DNA of 64,000 nucleotides. It comes from Paenibacillus marchantiophytorum. Lineage in GTDB: Bacteria; Bacillota; Bacilli; Paenibacillales; NBRC-103111. The DNA is taken from positions 1 through 64,000 of the forward strand of contig NZ_BMHE01000013.1 of assembly GCF_014640555.1 (NCBI RefSeq), given 5' to 3'. The notes below the pieces were generated by a model. The model did not search any database and was not told the origin of the DNA. It saw nothing but the letters and a program-made list of their open reading frames with translations. Positions 44,672-53,595 of the stretch are shown here, piece after piece. The translations under genes were made by a program, and so were the position numbers. How positions within the stretch are numbered: the stretch's first letter is position 1; every line of letters starts with the position of its first letter.

Positions 44672-46026
44672 GAATCTCTGCCTTCTGTGACATGTATAAT
44701 TGAATCCCTCAAAATATGGATCATCGCTTCAAGCTCAGCTTCTGTGCTAACAAGCGGGGGAATGAAGACGATCACATTGCCAAGCGGCCTGGTTAACATG
44801 CCAAGCTCTCTGGCTCTTAGGCTTGTGCGAACGCCAATCCGCTCCGCCCAATCGTACGGCTCGCGCGTAGCTTTATCGCGTACCAACTCGATCCCGAACA
44901 TCAGTCCTTGCTGCCTGATATCTCCGACATGCGGCCGTTCTTTAAGCGCTGCTAGCTTATTCTCCACGTATGAAGCCTTGCGCTTAACGCCTTCAAGGAT
45001 ATTTCGCTCGTCGAACAGCTTCAAACTTGCCAAAGCAACAGCACAGCCAAGGGGGTTTCCCGTATAGGAATGACCATGAAAAAAAGTTTTCTGCTCATGA
45101 TAATCCGCATAAAATGCCTCGTAAACCGCATTCGTTGCCAGTGTAGCCGCCACAGGCAAATAACCGCCGGTTAAGCCCTTCCCAATCACCATCAAATCCG
45201 GTGACACATCCTCGAGATCACAGGCGAACATCGCCCCTGTTCGTCCGAAGCCCGTCGCTACCTCGTCCGCGATGAGCAGTACATCATGCTCGCGGCACAG
45301 CGCTGCCATCTCGCTTAAACAGCCTTGCGGCATAACGATGATCCCGCTGGCGCCCTGCACAATGGGCTCGACAATGAGCGCCGCTATCTCGTCCGCCCGC
45401 GCTTCTAGCAAATTACGCAATGCCGTTAGCGTAGCTTCCTTCGCTGCCAACGCGCCCCCTTCATGCCGATAGGCATAGGGATATGGAATGGTGTGTGAAG
45501 GAAACAGCATTGGACGGAACACATCATGATACAGGGGGATAGCGCCGACACTAACCGCACCAATTGTATCGCCGTGGTACGCCTGATTCATCGTAATAAA
45601 CGTCGTTTTCTTCTTCGCTCCCTGGTTGTGCCAGTATTGAAATGCCATTTTGAGCGCAATCTCAACGCCCGTTGCCCCTGAATCGGAATAAAACACTTTG
45701 GCTAATCCCTGCGGAGCGATTTCTACCAGCTTCTCGGCAAGTTCAATTGCCGGTATATTGGCCATTCCCAGGAGTGTGGAGTGGGCGACACGCCCCAACT
45801 GATCGACAATGGCTTGATTAAGCTCAGGCACATTATGACCATGCACATTGAGCCAAACGGACGAGAATCCGTCATAATAAGCTTTGCCTTGAACGTCATA
45901 GAGCAGAATGCCTTCGCCGCGTTCTATAATAAGTGGGGCTGCGTTGTTGTAGTCTTTCATCTGCGTAAAAGGATGCCATAAGTGCGAAGTATTCATCGCA
46001 GCAAGGCGTTCGTATTGTGTTGACAC
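44668..46026 (-). CDS. bioA: Adenosylmethionine-8-amino-7-oxononanoate aminotransferase BioA
   Basis: The 452-residue class III aminotransferase uses SAM as amino donor to make 7,8-diaminopelargonate. Seen are HLWHPFTQMKDYNNAAPLII, VFYSDSGATGVEIALKMAFQ, QAYHGDTIGAVSVGAIPLYH, LLIADEVATGFGRTGAMFAC and the PLP lysine in MVIGKGLTGGYLP. The start is GTG, with GGGATGGTG upstream. It is the first gene of the operon, just after the BirA operator. Confidence 0.93.
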   Translation of the reverse strand: MSTQYERLAAMNTSHLWHPFTQMKDYNNAAPLIIERGEGILLYDVQGKAYYDGFSSVWLNVHGHNVPELNQAIVDQLGRVAHSTLLGMANIPAIELAEKLVEIAPQGLAKVFYSDSGATGVEIALKMAFQYWHNQGAKKKTTFITMNQAYHGDTIGAVSVGAIPLYHDVFRPMLFPSHTIPYPYAYRHEGGALAAKEATLTALRNLLEARADEIAALIVEPIVQGASGIIVMPQGCLSEMAALCREHDVLLIADEVATGFGRTGAMFACDLEDVSPDLMVIGKGLTGGYLPVAATLATNAVYEAFYADYHEQKTFFHGHSYTGNPLGCAVALASLKLFDERNILEGVKRKASYVENKLAALKERPHVGDIRQQGLMFGIELVRDKATREPYDWAERIGVRTSLRARELGMLTRPLGNVIVFIPPLVSTEAELEAMIHILRDSIIHVTEGRDS

Positions 46027-46048
46027 AAATGTTCACCATCCCGCTTTT

Positions 46049-46083
46049 ATTGTCAACTTAAATTATTAATTTAGGTTGACAAT
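46049..46083 (-). promoter_or_regulatory. BirA (biotin repressor) operator
   Basis: ATTGTCAAC and GTTGACAAT form an exact inverted repeat separated by 17 AT-rich bases, 23 bases before the bioA start. This fits the Firmicute BirA site TTGTTAAC-N14-17-GTTAACAA. It would let the biotinyl-AMP form of BirA shut off the operon. Confidence 0.8.
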
Positions 46084-46170
46084 AGATTAACAGATGAAGA
46101 CCACTCTGTAAACAAAAAAAGAGATTGTCTCAAAGCCTGAAAATCTACAAAGCGGCAGTAGATGCCACAC

Positions 46171-46208
46171 AAAAAGGAGCTAAGCGTGTAAGCCGCTTAG
46201 CTCCTTTG
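46171..46208 (-). terminator. Terminator of the FMN reductase gene
   Basis: AAAGGAGCTAAGCG pairs with CGCTTAGCTCCTTT, with TTTTT on the minus strand; it may also work in the other direction. Confidence 0.8.
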
Positions 46209-46239
46209 TCATTCCAATTATCTTTGTCAGATCATAATT

Positions 46240-46791
46240 TTATTGCTTTACCGTTAATTGTTTGGTCAGATCGAGGAATGAACTTACGACACGGCGAACC
46301 CGCTTATCCACATCTGGGTGGATATCACTATGTGCTGCGCCTGTTTGAAAGCTATTCCGTTGATCGCCGCCGATAGATAGCCATTCTGGACAATTAATTC
46401 CGTGAAGATTGCGCACAATCGCTTGCAGCTGCGTCAAAGAACTAACAGCAATAGCCCCGCCTGCCGAGCTTACCGATAGAACAGCTTTATTTTTAAAATA
46501 ATCTTGCCCAACATGATCAAGCGCATTTTTCAGGACGCCAGAAATTCCGCTGTGATATTCCGGGGTTGCAAGTACAATGCCCTCAGCTTCATGAAGAGCT
46601 TGTTTGAAGGATTCCAGGGCCTCATGACCACCATGCGCATCATCCGGTGAGTAGAAAGGAATCGGAGATTGGTACAAATCAACGAACTTCACTTGATGTC
46701 CTTCTTGCTCAGCCAGATGTTGAACATACTGGGCCAGCTTCGTGCTTGTCGCTAGTTTTTGATTACTTCCTGCAACGATCGTTATTTTCAA
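46240..46791 (-). CDS. NADPH-dependent FMN reductase
   Basis: The 183-residue flavodoxin-fold protein begins MKITIVAGSNQKLATSTKLA (FMN-phosphate loop), then LATPEYHSGISGVLKNALDH and VLSVSSAGGAIAVSSLTQLQ, as in the SsuE/azoreductase-like NADPH:FMN reductases. The start is TTG, decided by AGAAGGGATG upstream. The physiological acceptor is unknown. It lies alone between the biotin operon and glnA. Confidence 0.82.
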   Translation of the reverse strand: MKITIVAGSNQKLATSTKLAQYVQHLAEQEGHQVKFVDLYQSPIPFYSPDDAHGGHEALESFKQALHEAEGIVLATPEYHSGISGVLKNALDHVGQDYFKNKAVLSVSSAGGAIAVSSLTQLQAIVRNLHGINCPEWLSIGGDQRNSFQTGAAHSDIHPDVDKRVRRVVSSFLDLTKQLTVKQ

Positions 46792-46812
46792 CTTGAATCA
46801 TCCCTTCTTATT

Positions 46813-46855
46813 AAAAAGCTACCCCCTCCATAGATATCTATGAAAGAAGTAGCTT
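46813..46855 (-). terminator. Terminator of glnA
   Basis: AAGCTAC pairs with GTAGCTT and ATAGAT with ATCTAT inside, with TTTTT on the minus strand. Confidence 0.7.
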
Positions 46856-46884
46856 ATTGTTTATTTACGTATAAGTGCTAAAAA

Positions 46885-48309
46885 TTAGCAATCGAAGTAA
46901 AGGTTGTACTCGTGCGGGTGAATACGGATAGCAACAGCTTTCGCTTCGCCACGTTTCAATTCGATGTAGTTATCGATGAAATCTTGTGTGAATACGCCGC
47001 CTTCGATTAAGAAGTCGGAATCAGCTGCAAGTGCATCCAACGCCTCATCCAATGTACCTGGAACGCTGCGGATTTCAGCTTTCTCAGAATCGGACATTTC
47101 ATAAATGTTTGTATCGAAAGGACCGTATCCAAGAGCACGTGGATCGATTTTCTTTTTGATACCGTCAAGACCAGCCATCAACATTGCCGCGAAAGCAAGG
47201 TATGGGTTAGCTGTGCTGTCCGGTGTACGGAATTCAATACGACAACCTTTTGGTGTCACAGCTGCGATTGGAATACGAACTGCTGCGGAACGGTTACCTT
47301 TGGAGAATACAAGGTTAACCGGCGCTTCGTAACCAGGAACCAGACGTTTGAAGGAGTTTGTGCTTGGGTTCGTCAAAGCGATCAAAGCTGGTGCGTGGTA
47401 AAGAATACCACCGATATAGTTGATTGCCATTTCACTCAAGTTCGCATATGCTCCTTTTTCATAGAACAAAGGCTCGCTTCCGTCGAAAATGGACATGTGA
47501 ACGTGCATACCGCTACCATTGTCACCAAACAGTGGTTTAGGCATGAATGTTGCTACTTTACCATATTCTCTAGCTGTGTTAGCAACGATATATTTGTATT
47601 TGAGCAAGTTGTCTGCTGTTTTCGTCAATGTGTCAAAACGGAAGTTAATTTCAGCTTGACCAGCTGTAGCTACTTCATGGTGATGACGTTCAATGCGAAG
47701 ACCTGCTTCAGCAAGCTTGTTACACATTTCGGAACGAATGTCTTGTTGGGAATCCATTGGAGCTACTGGAACATAGCCGCCTTTAACTGGAACTTTGTAA
47801 CCAAGGTTGCCGCCTTCTTCTTTGCGGCCCGTGTTCCAACCTGCTTCTTCGGAATCAACTTCGAAGTAGGATTTGTTCATGCCATTTTCGAAACGAACGT
47901 CGTCGAAAATGAAGAACTCGGATTCTGGTGCGAAGAATGCTGTTGTACCAACACCTGTTGTTTGCAAATATTCTTCTGCTTTTTGAGCAATGCTGCGCGG
48001 ATCGCGATCATAACGCTCGCCTTCAGGCGTATGGATGTTACTCATGATAATCAAAGTTGGATGAGCTGTAAAAGGATCAACGTAGGCAGTTTCTGTATCT
48101 GGCATCATGACCATGTCAGATTGTTCAATACCACGGAATCCTGGGATGGATGAACCGTCAAAAGCTACCCCATTTACGAAAGTATCTTCGTCTACTTCAG
48201 TAGCAGGCAAAGAAATATGCTGTGCTTTACCGGAAAGACCTACGAAACGAAAATCTACCCACTCGATGTTTTTTTCCTTGATAAGGTTCAACACGTTTTG
48301 AACTGACAT
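46885..48309 (-). CDS. glnA: Glutamine synthetase, GSI-beta-like
   Basis: The 474-residue enzyme joins ammonia to glutamate. Seen are NGVAFDGSSIPGFRGIEQSD, EHHHEVATAGQAEINFRF-like RHHHEVATAGQAEINFRFDT, MPKPLFGDNGSGMHVHMS and NRSAAVRIPIAAVTPKGCRI. Unlike the 444-residue Bacillus GlnA, it carries the extra segment GWNTGRKEEGGNLGYKVPVK of the GSI-beta type and a Tyr403 in NIYEMS at the position of the E. coli adenylylation site. No glnR gene is adjacent. A GlnR/TnrA site and sigma-A promoter lie upstream. Confidence 0.93.
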   Translation of the reverse strand: MSVQNVLNLIKEKNIEWVDFRFVGLSGKAQHISLPATEVDEDTFVNGVAFDGSSIPGFRGIEQSDMVMMPDTETAYVDPFTAHPTLIIMSNIHTPEGERYDRDPRSIAQKAEEYLQTTGVGTTAFFAPESEFFIFDDVRFENGMNKSYFEVDSEEAGWNTGRKEEGGNLGYKVPVKGGYVPVAPMDSQQDIRSEMCNKLAEAGLRIERHHHEVATAGQAEINFRFDTLTKTADNLLKYKYIVANTAREYGKVATFMPKPLFGDNGSGMHVHMSIFDGSEPLFYEKGAYANLSEMAINYIGGILYHAPALIALTNPSTNSFKRLVPGYEAPVNLVFSKGNRSAAVRIPIAAVTPKGCRIEFRTPDSTANPYLAFAAMLMAGLDGIKKKIDPRALGYGPFDTNIYEMSDSEKAEIRSVPGTLDEALDALAADSDFLIEGGVFTQDFIDNYIELKRGEAKAVAIRIHPHEYNLYFDC

Positions 48310-48388
48310 TTAAAAAACCCTCCCATTTCCGTACATTCAACGTACTTTACATGATTAATGTTCAACTTTTGCTTGTTATCTTGCACAT

Positions 48389-48418
48389 ATTATATAGCGA
48401 TACAGCTTACACAGTCAA
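48389..48418 (-). promoter_or_regulatory. Sigma-A promoter of glnA
   Basis: On the minus strand TTGACT (48418-48413) and TATAAT (48394-48389) are separated by 18 bases. The spacer carries TGTAAGCTGTATCG, a half-match to a GlnR site. Confidence 0.7.
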
Positions 48419-48446
48419 TACTTATGTCAGGTATTTTTTATTTATG

Positions 48447-48463
48447 TGTAAGCTAATCTTACA
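48447..48463. promoter_or_regulatory. GlnR/TnrA box upstream of glnA
   Basis: TGTAAGCTAATCTTACA is an exact TGTNAN7TNACA site, about 30 bases upstream of the glnA -35 element. Confidence 0.8.
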
Positions 48464-48490
48464 CTATTTCACATACTTGCCGCATATCCA

Positions 48491-48534
48491 AAAATAGGAA
48501 GACTGGTTTCTTCTATTAAGAAGAAACCAGTCTA
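48491..48534 (-). terminator. Terminator of the DAHP synthase gene
   Basis: AGACTGGTTTCTTC pairs exactly with GAAGAAACCAGTCT around TTAATA; the tail is TCCTATTTTTGG. Confidence 0.8.
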
Positions 48535-48551
48535 TTTCTAACATTTTCCTA

Positions 48552-49595
48552 TTAAGCTATACTAACTTCTTTCGGCGTATCAAACTTTTTCCCAAGCAGC
48601 GGTGCCAGCTTCTCAAGGTCTACAAGCAGGTTGGCGAATTGGTCTGGGAACAAGGATTGCACGCCGTCGCCTGTCATGGAATTATCCGGATCTGTATGCA
48701 TTTCGATAATAAGACCGTCTGCTCCAGCCGCAACAGATGCTTTGGTCATTGGCACTACCAGCTCTCTGCGCCCTGTGCCGTGACTTGGATCAGAGATGAC
48801 AGGAAGATGGCTCAATTGCTTAAGAACCGGGATCGCCGATAAATCCAACGTATTCCGTGTGTAAGTTTCGAATGTTCGGATTCCGCGCTCACAAAGCATC
48901 ACATTGGGATTGCCGCCAGCAAGGATATACTCAGCTGCATTCAGGAACTCATCGTAGGTGGAGCTGAAACCGCGTTTCAGAAGGACAGGTGTCTGGATAG
49001 TCCCAAGTTTGCGAAGCAGATCGAAGTTCTGCATATTCCGTGTACCAACTTGGAGAATATCCGCGTATTGTGCACATACATCTACGTACTCTGGAGTCAT
49101 GACTTCAGTAATCGTCAGCAAGCCATGTTTCTTACCTGCCTCTGCCATCATAATTAAGCCTTCAACGCCGACTCCTTGGAAGCTGTAAGGACCTGTTCTT
49201 GGTTTGAAAGCACCGCCGCGCAGAACCTGACCGCCTGCCGCTTTCACCAAACGTGCGATTTCATCGATTTGCTCGGGAGTCTCCACCGCACAAGGGCCGC
49301 CCATGACAACGAGCTGTTCGCCTCCGATTTCAACGCCTTTGATCTTGATCACTGTGTCAGCCGGATGAAAGTCACGGCTTGCTAATTTGTAGGACTTCGA
49401 AATTTTCACGACTTGTTCAACTCCTGATAATTGACGTAGCTGTTCAGCAAGCTTAGGATCAGCTTGACCGATAATGCCGATGACTGTGCGGTCTTCACCT
49501 TTGGAAACGTGCGCCTGTACGCCTTGCTTTTCAATAATTTGGACAATTTCCTGAATACGCTCATCAGTTGTGTTATGGGATGTAATCGCGATCAT
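48552..49595 (-). CDS. aroF: 3-deoxy-7-phosphoheptulonate synthase (type I-beta)
   Basis: The 347-residue enzyme makes DAHP, the first step of the shikimate pathway. Residues 1-75 form a ferredoxin-like regulatory domain (VIGIIGQADPKLAEQLRQLS). The catalytic barrel follows with VMGGPCAVETPEQI, GGAFKPRTGPYSFQGVG, ILQVGTRNMQNFDLLRKLG, NVMLCERGIRTFE and PVISDPSHGTGRRELV. This is the Thermotoga-like arrangement, in which aromatic amino acids can act through the N-terminal domain. It stands alone with its own terminator. Confidence 0.92.
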   Translation of the reverse strand: MIAITSHNTTDERIQEIVQIIEKQGVQAHVSKGEDRTVIGIIGQADPKLAEQLRQLSGVEQVVKISKSYKLASRDFHPADTVIKIKGVEIGGEQLVVMGGPCAVETPEQIDEIARLVKAAGGQVLRGGAFKPRTGPYSFQGVGVEGLIMMAEAGKKHGLLTITEVMTPEYVDVCAQYADILQVGTRNMQNFDLLRKLGTIQTPVLLKRGFSSTYDEFLNAAEYILAGGNPNVMLCERGIRTFETYTRNTLDLSAIPVLKQLSHLPVISDPSHGTGRRELVVPMTKASVAAGADGLIIEMHTDPDNSMTGDGVQSLFPDQFANLLVDLEKLAPLLGKKFDTPKEVSIA

Positions 49596-49695
49596 GTTCT
49601 ACACACTCCTCTGTTATATGGGTTAATTCACTGTATCACTTCAACGCTTGTTCGCTTTTATGCTTCTACGCTTTTAACCACTAAAGTAAATATAC

Positions 49696-49723
49696 AACGC
49701 TTGACGAATATTCGTCAAGCGTT
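49696..49723. promoter_or_regulatory. 28-bp perfect palindrome between DUF2062 and aroF
   Basis: The sequence centred on GACGAATATTCGTC is an uninterrupted 28-bp palindrome whose half-site is AACGCTTGACGAAT. It lies 10 bases after the DUF2062 stop and 100 bases before aroF. It lacks a loop and a good U tract, so an operator is at least as likely as a terminator. Confidence 0.5.
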
Positions 49724-49733
49724 AATTTATTGT

Positions 49734-50249
49734 CTATTCTTTTGTATGCGAAGCAACGAGTTGCTCTTTACGAATTTTGCGTTTTTCCTTACGGCGATTC
49801 GAGTGATACTTGAGCAGGAGCATGACCGGGAAATAGGCGATGAGACCAAGAATCGCGCCAACCACCATCCCGCCAACAATCAAGTCCAAACCGCTTCTAA
49901 TGATATTGGAGAGCATATGCGGCAGATGATGGATCAAATATACCTTGAAGTGCTTAGGCACCAGCCAATCTCCGACTTGCTTATTCAGAATCGAGAACGG
50001 AATGTAGATGATCTTACCGAATACAAAACCTATTAAAGCCGCTGGTAAGTTAGCCCTTAGTAAATAGACCAAGGGAAAGATTAGAACAAAAGCAAAACCT
50101 GCTGTCGGCAAAGTAAACATTTCTATGGCCAAGCCAATGGAAAATCCACGAGCTACCTTAGATGGACCGCCTTTGGCCCTTAGGAGACCTAAATATTTAT
50201 ATCTAAACCAGCGTTTTGTGCTTTTCCAATCGTAGCGAGTTTTCATCAT
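49734..50249 (-). CDS. DUF2062 membrane protein
   Basis: The 171-residue protein has a basic N-terminus (KSTKRWFRYKYLGLLRAKGG), then GFSIGLAIEMFTLPTAGFAF-like hydrophobic segments, ANLPAALIGFVFGKIIYIPF, and a final helix pair before a basic tail (YHSNRRKEKRKIRKEQ). This matches the DUF2062 family of small membrane proteins, whose function is unknown. ATG at 50249 follows AGAAGGTG. It lies 60 bases after ispH in the same direction. Confidence 0.8.
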   Translation of the reverse strand: MMKTRYDWKSTKRWFRYKYLGLLRAKGGPSKVARGFSIGLAIEMFTLPTAGFAFVLIFPLVYLLRANLPAALIGFVFGKIIYIPFSILNKQVGDWLVPKHFKVYLIHHLPHMLSNIIRSGLDLIVGGMVVGAILGLIAYFPVMLLLKYHSNRRKEKRKIRKEQLVASHTKE

Positions 50250-50309
50250 TTTCACCTTCTGAGTGCTCTGCATGCTGGTCTCAATCCCGCCCTGTGGAAT
50301 AATTGCGAA

Positions 50310-51266
50310 TTACTCACGGCTAGCTGCTTTGGACTTCACGGCCGGAATAAGCTTCTTCATATTAATAGTACGTGTAATTCCCCAAGTGGTTTCATCTTTT
50401 GCATCATAGGCATCAAGGTAAGTAATGACTTCTTTGGTAATTGGTGTCGGTGTAGAAGCCCCGGAAGTCACACCTACTTTGCGCACGTTCGTTAACCAAT
50501 GACGATTCAGCTCGGAGATGTCCGATATTCGATACGCTCTCACTCCGGCAATCTCTTCTGAAACTTGTGCCAGGCGATTGGAGTTATTGCTTTTGGGATC
50601 TCCAACCACGATAACCAGATCGACTTCCTTCGCTTGTTCGGCTACTGCTTCTTGTCTCACTTGGGTAGCCAAACAAATTTCATTGTGAATCTCTGCTTTC
50701 GGGAATAGCTCCAGCAACCGATTCATAATATGTTTGATATCCCATTGACTCATCGTTGTTTGGTTCGTAATGATGATGCGCTGCGCTTTGATGTTCAGCG
50801 CATCGGCTTCTTCTAATTTCTCAATCAGATGAACATGCTCCGGCGCTACACCCACGGCCCCTTCAGGTTCAGGATGGCCTTTCTTTCCGATGTAGATGAT
50901 GTCATAGCCATCAGCGACCTTCTCGCGGATCAAATCATGGGTTTTCGTCACATCTGGACACGTGGCATCCACGACAGTTAGCCCTTTGTCACGGGCGCGG
51001 CGCCGAACTTCAGGCGAAACACCATGAGCGGTGAAAATAACCGTTCCCTGCTCGATTTGTTCGAGTATTTCCAGGCGGTTCTCGCCATCAAGGGTAATGA
51101 CCCCTTCTTCTTTAAAGAAATCCGTGACATGCGCATTGTGAACAATCATGCCTAATATATAAATAGGTCTGGGAAGATTTAAGTTTTTTGCAGTTTGCAT
51201 CGCTAGTGCCATGGCATCAACAACACCATAACAATAGCCTCTAGGAGATATACGTAGTACTTCCAT
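50310..51266 (-). CDS. ispH: 4-hydroxy-3-methylbut-2-enyl diphosphate reductase
   Basis: The 318-residue 4Fe-4S enzyme makes IPP and DMAPP in the last step of the MEP pathway. Cluster cysteines are in SPRGYCYGV (Cys12), VDATCPDVT and NEICLATQ; also seen are [27 protein letters not shown] and [15 protein letters not shown] at 51266 follows GGTGGGTGG. Confidence 0.94.
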   Translation of the reverse strand: MEVLRISPRGYCYGVVDAMALAMQTAKNLNLPRPIYILGMIVHNAHVTDFFKEEGVITLDGENRLEILEQIEQGTVIFTAHGVSPEVRRRARDKGLTVVDATCPDVTKTHDLIREKVADGYDIIYIGKKGHPEPEGAVGVAPEHVHLIEKLEEADALNIKAQRIIITNQTTMSQWDIKHIMNRLLELFPKAEIHNEICLATQVRQEAVAEQAKEVDLVIVVGDPKSNNSNRLAQVSEEIAGVRAYRISDISELNRHWLTNVRKVGVTSGASTPTPITKEVITYLDAYDAKDETTWGITRTINMKKLIPAVKSKAASRE

Positions 51267-51312
51267 GTCTTCCACCCACCTGTATAATCATATTTCCTTT
51301 TATTATAGCTGA

Positions 51313-52791
51313 TTACACAGGTAGAGGAAAGTTAGCCGGCAACCAAATCATGAAGGTACTGCCTTCTTCCTTGCGAGTGGTCACTTCCACAGACCCGCCG
51401 TGCTCATCAATAATCCATTTGGCGATCGACAAGCCGAGCCCCGTGCCTGCAGTAAGCCCCCGCGATAAATCCGCCCGATAAAATCTGTCGAAGATATGAG
51501 GGATATCTTCTTTATCCATACCTATGCCCGTATCTGCAATTTGGATACCGATAAAGTTATGGGTTCGAGATACTTCGAACGATACCATCCCCGCTGGTGT
51601 ATACTTAAAGGCATTTTCAATGAAAATGAAGAGCAGTTGCTGTAAATAATCTCGATTCCCCTGAACGATAGCATTCTCGAGTTCGTCTAATTTGCCGACA
51701 TGCCATTCGGCCGTATGTTCAAGGAGTTGCGCTCTTCTAACGACTTCTTGCACCAGCGGCAGCATCTCAACCGGCTTCTTCTCCATAAGTACGCCGGCAT
51801 CGGCTCTAGCAAGCGCCAAGAGATCATTCACCAGTCGGCTCATTCGCTGGGCTTCTCCAGCAATATCATGCATCGCCTCCAGCGACATTTGCATCTGCTC
51901 CGGTGTCGAGAGCTCCGTACTTCCCGACGTCGTCTTCCACATCTTTTCCAACAGATCCACATTGCCGCGGATCGTCGTGAGCGGTGTTCGCAACTCATGT
52001 GAAGCATCCGATACGAACCTGCGTTGGGCGCGGTAAGCCTCATCTAGTTCCAAATACGTGATTTGAATCCGTGACAGCATCCCGTTAATGGTTTGGGTGA
52101 GGCGGCCAATTTCATCGAGCGGCCCTTCATACAGGATTCGTTTCTCCAAATCGTCTCCACTGCCAATTTGATTGGCTGCATCAATGACGCGTTCAATCGG
52201 TTGAAGCGCTTTGCGCGACAGGAACCAGCCTAAGGATGCCGCAACAATAATCGTCAGGAAAGCCCACACAAAGAGCGTATTGCGCAGCGTCACAGACGTT
52301 CTTTCGTAACTGCCAATGGGCACCGCCGCTTGCAGAATACCGAGCAGTTGGTTTTGGCCATCTACCTTGCCCAAGATTGCTTGATGATAAATAAGGAAAT
52401 CTTGCCCGAGTACCTTGGTCTTTTCAAAAAAGCCTTCATCATCCTCTAAGCGCGGGGCGACATCCTCGGCCAAAGGCAAGGTCACATCATAATATTGCAA
52501 GTTAGCCGATCGTTTAAACGTTTTGAGCGTTACATTATATAATTGCAAAAACGTATTCGTGGAATAAAAATCTCGGCTTTCCAGCTCCAAATCCACAACC
52601 AGCCCCTTCTGCGAAAGAGCAAAACTCTTTTGAATACGCTGTGACGTATTCCCAGCCTCCCGCTTCACATCCTGCCGAATTTGATCATACAGAAAGTAAT
52701 TCAAGAAGAAATAAAGAACAATGCCGAAAAGCAGCATCGTCAGTGCCAATATCCCTGAATACCAAAGCGTTAGTCGAAAACGAAGAGACAT
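51313..52791 (-). CDS. Sensor histidine kinase (CssS/ArlS-like)
   Basis: The 492-residue kinase has two transmembrane helices (about residues 12-32 and 170-190) around an extracellular domain, a HAMP segment, the H box RRFVSDASHELRTPLTTIRG and an ATPase domain with ENAFKYTPAG, IADTGIGMDKEDIPHIFDRF and AGTGLGLSIAKWIIDEHGGS. It starts one base after the response regulator stop. Near an HtrA gene the pair recalls CssRS, which senses secretion stress; this assignment rests on position. Confidence 0.88.
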   Translation of the reverse strand: MSLRFRLTLWYSGILALTMLLFGIVLYFFLNYFLYDQIRQDVKREAGNTSQRIQKSFALSQKGLVVDLELESRDFYSTNTFLQLYNVTLKTFKRSANLQYYDVTLPLAEDVAPRLEDDEGFFEKTKVLGQDFLIYHQAILGKVDGQNQLLGILQAAVPIGSYERTSVTLRNTLFVWAFLTIIVAASLGWFLSRKALQPIERVIDAANQIGSGDDLEKRILYEGPLDEIGRLTQTINGMLSRIQITYLELDEAYRAQRRFVSDASHELRTPLTTIRGNVDLLEKMWKTTSGSTELSTPEQMQMSLEAMHDIAGEAQRMSRLVNDLLALARADAGVLMEKKPVEMLPLVQEVVRRAQLLEHTAEWHVGKLDELENAIVQGNRDYLQQLLFIFIENAFKYTPAGMVSFEVSRTHNFIGIQIADTGIGMDKEDIPHIFDRFYRADLSRGLTAGTGLGLSIAKWIIDEHGGSVEVTTRKEEGSTFMIWLPANFPLPV

Positions 52792-52792
52792 C

Positions 52793-53482
52793 TTAATTTT
52801 CTCCTCTCAAGACATAACCTGCTCCCCGCACCGTTTGGATTAATCGTTTATGCCCATACTCCTCTGTTTTTTGGCGCAGCAACGCTATGTAAACCTCTAG
52901 TACATTCGATTCGCCGCTATAATCGTAGCCCCAAATTTTCTCCATAATGATATCTCGGGAAAGCACACGCTTAGGATTCTGCATAAATAAATGCAGCAAA
53001 TCAAACTCCTTCGTCGTTAACTCAATTAACTGCTCCCCGCGAAAAACTTCCCGTGTATCGAGGTCCAGGATCGTATCTTCATAATTCAGTCGATTCGTCT
53101 GCTGCTCCGGCCGCTCCATTCTCCGTCTTAGAAGCACGCGCACGCGTGCAAGCAATTCCTCAAGGGCAAAAGGCTTGACCAAATAATCATCAGCGCCAAG
53201 ATCTAAACCTTTGACACGATCACTAATTTCATCTTTGGCTGTCAGCATCAGAATCGGCACCTCGCTGCCGCCCTCCCGCATACGGCGCACAACTTCCCAA
53301 CCATCGATATGAGGCATCATCACATCTAATATCAATAAATGAGGCTCTGTCCTCAGCATTTGCTTCAATCCATCGGCGCCATTGCTTGCCGTCTCAACGG
53401 AATAACCTTCAAAAGCCAGGCCCCGCCTAAGCATGGACGTAATTTTCTCATCATCATCAATAACCATAATATTTTCTCTCAT
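52793..53482 (-). CDS. OmpR-family response regulator (CssR/ArlR-like)
   Basis: The 229-residue protein has a receiver with Asp53 in LLILDVMMPHIDGWEV and GADDYLVKPFALEELLARV, and a winged-helix domain with LIELTTKEFDLLHLFMQNPK and YEVYIALLRQKTEEYG-like NVLEVYIALLRQKTEEYGHK. GGGGGG precedes the ATG. It lies downstream of the htrA-like gene after a terminator, so it probably has its own promoter. Confidence 0.9.
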   Translation of the reverse strand: MRENIMVIDDDEKITSMLRRGLAFEGYSVETASNGADGLKQMLRTEPHLLILDVMMPHIDGWEVVRRMREGGSEVPILMLTAKDEISDRVKGLDLGADDYLVKPFALEELLARVRVLLRRRMERPEQQTNRLNYEDTILDLDTREVFRGEQLIELTTKEFDLLHLFMQNPKRVLSRDIIMEKIWGYDYSGESNVLEVYIALLRQKTEEYGHKRLIQTVRGAGYVLRGEN

Positions 53483-53530
53483 CGGTGAGCCCCCTTCTTT
53501 CCTTACATTGTACCAAATTCAACCACATGC

Positions 53531-53578
53531 AAAAAGAAGCAGAGCCTGCAAGCTTACGGCCGCGGGACTCCACTTCCT
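53531..53578 (-). terminator. Terminator of the htrA-like gene
   Basis: GAAG..GGAGTC pairs imperfectly with GGCTCTGCTTC, followed by TTTTTG on the minus strand. Confidence 0.6.
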
Positions 53579-53595
53579 TTTTTTGTAAGTAAAAC

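Noticed and set aside
46885..48309. glnA as part of a glnRA operon
   Set aside because: No glnR-like MerR gene lies upstream; the neighbouring gene is DAHP synthase with its own terminator.
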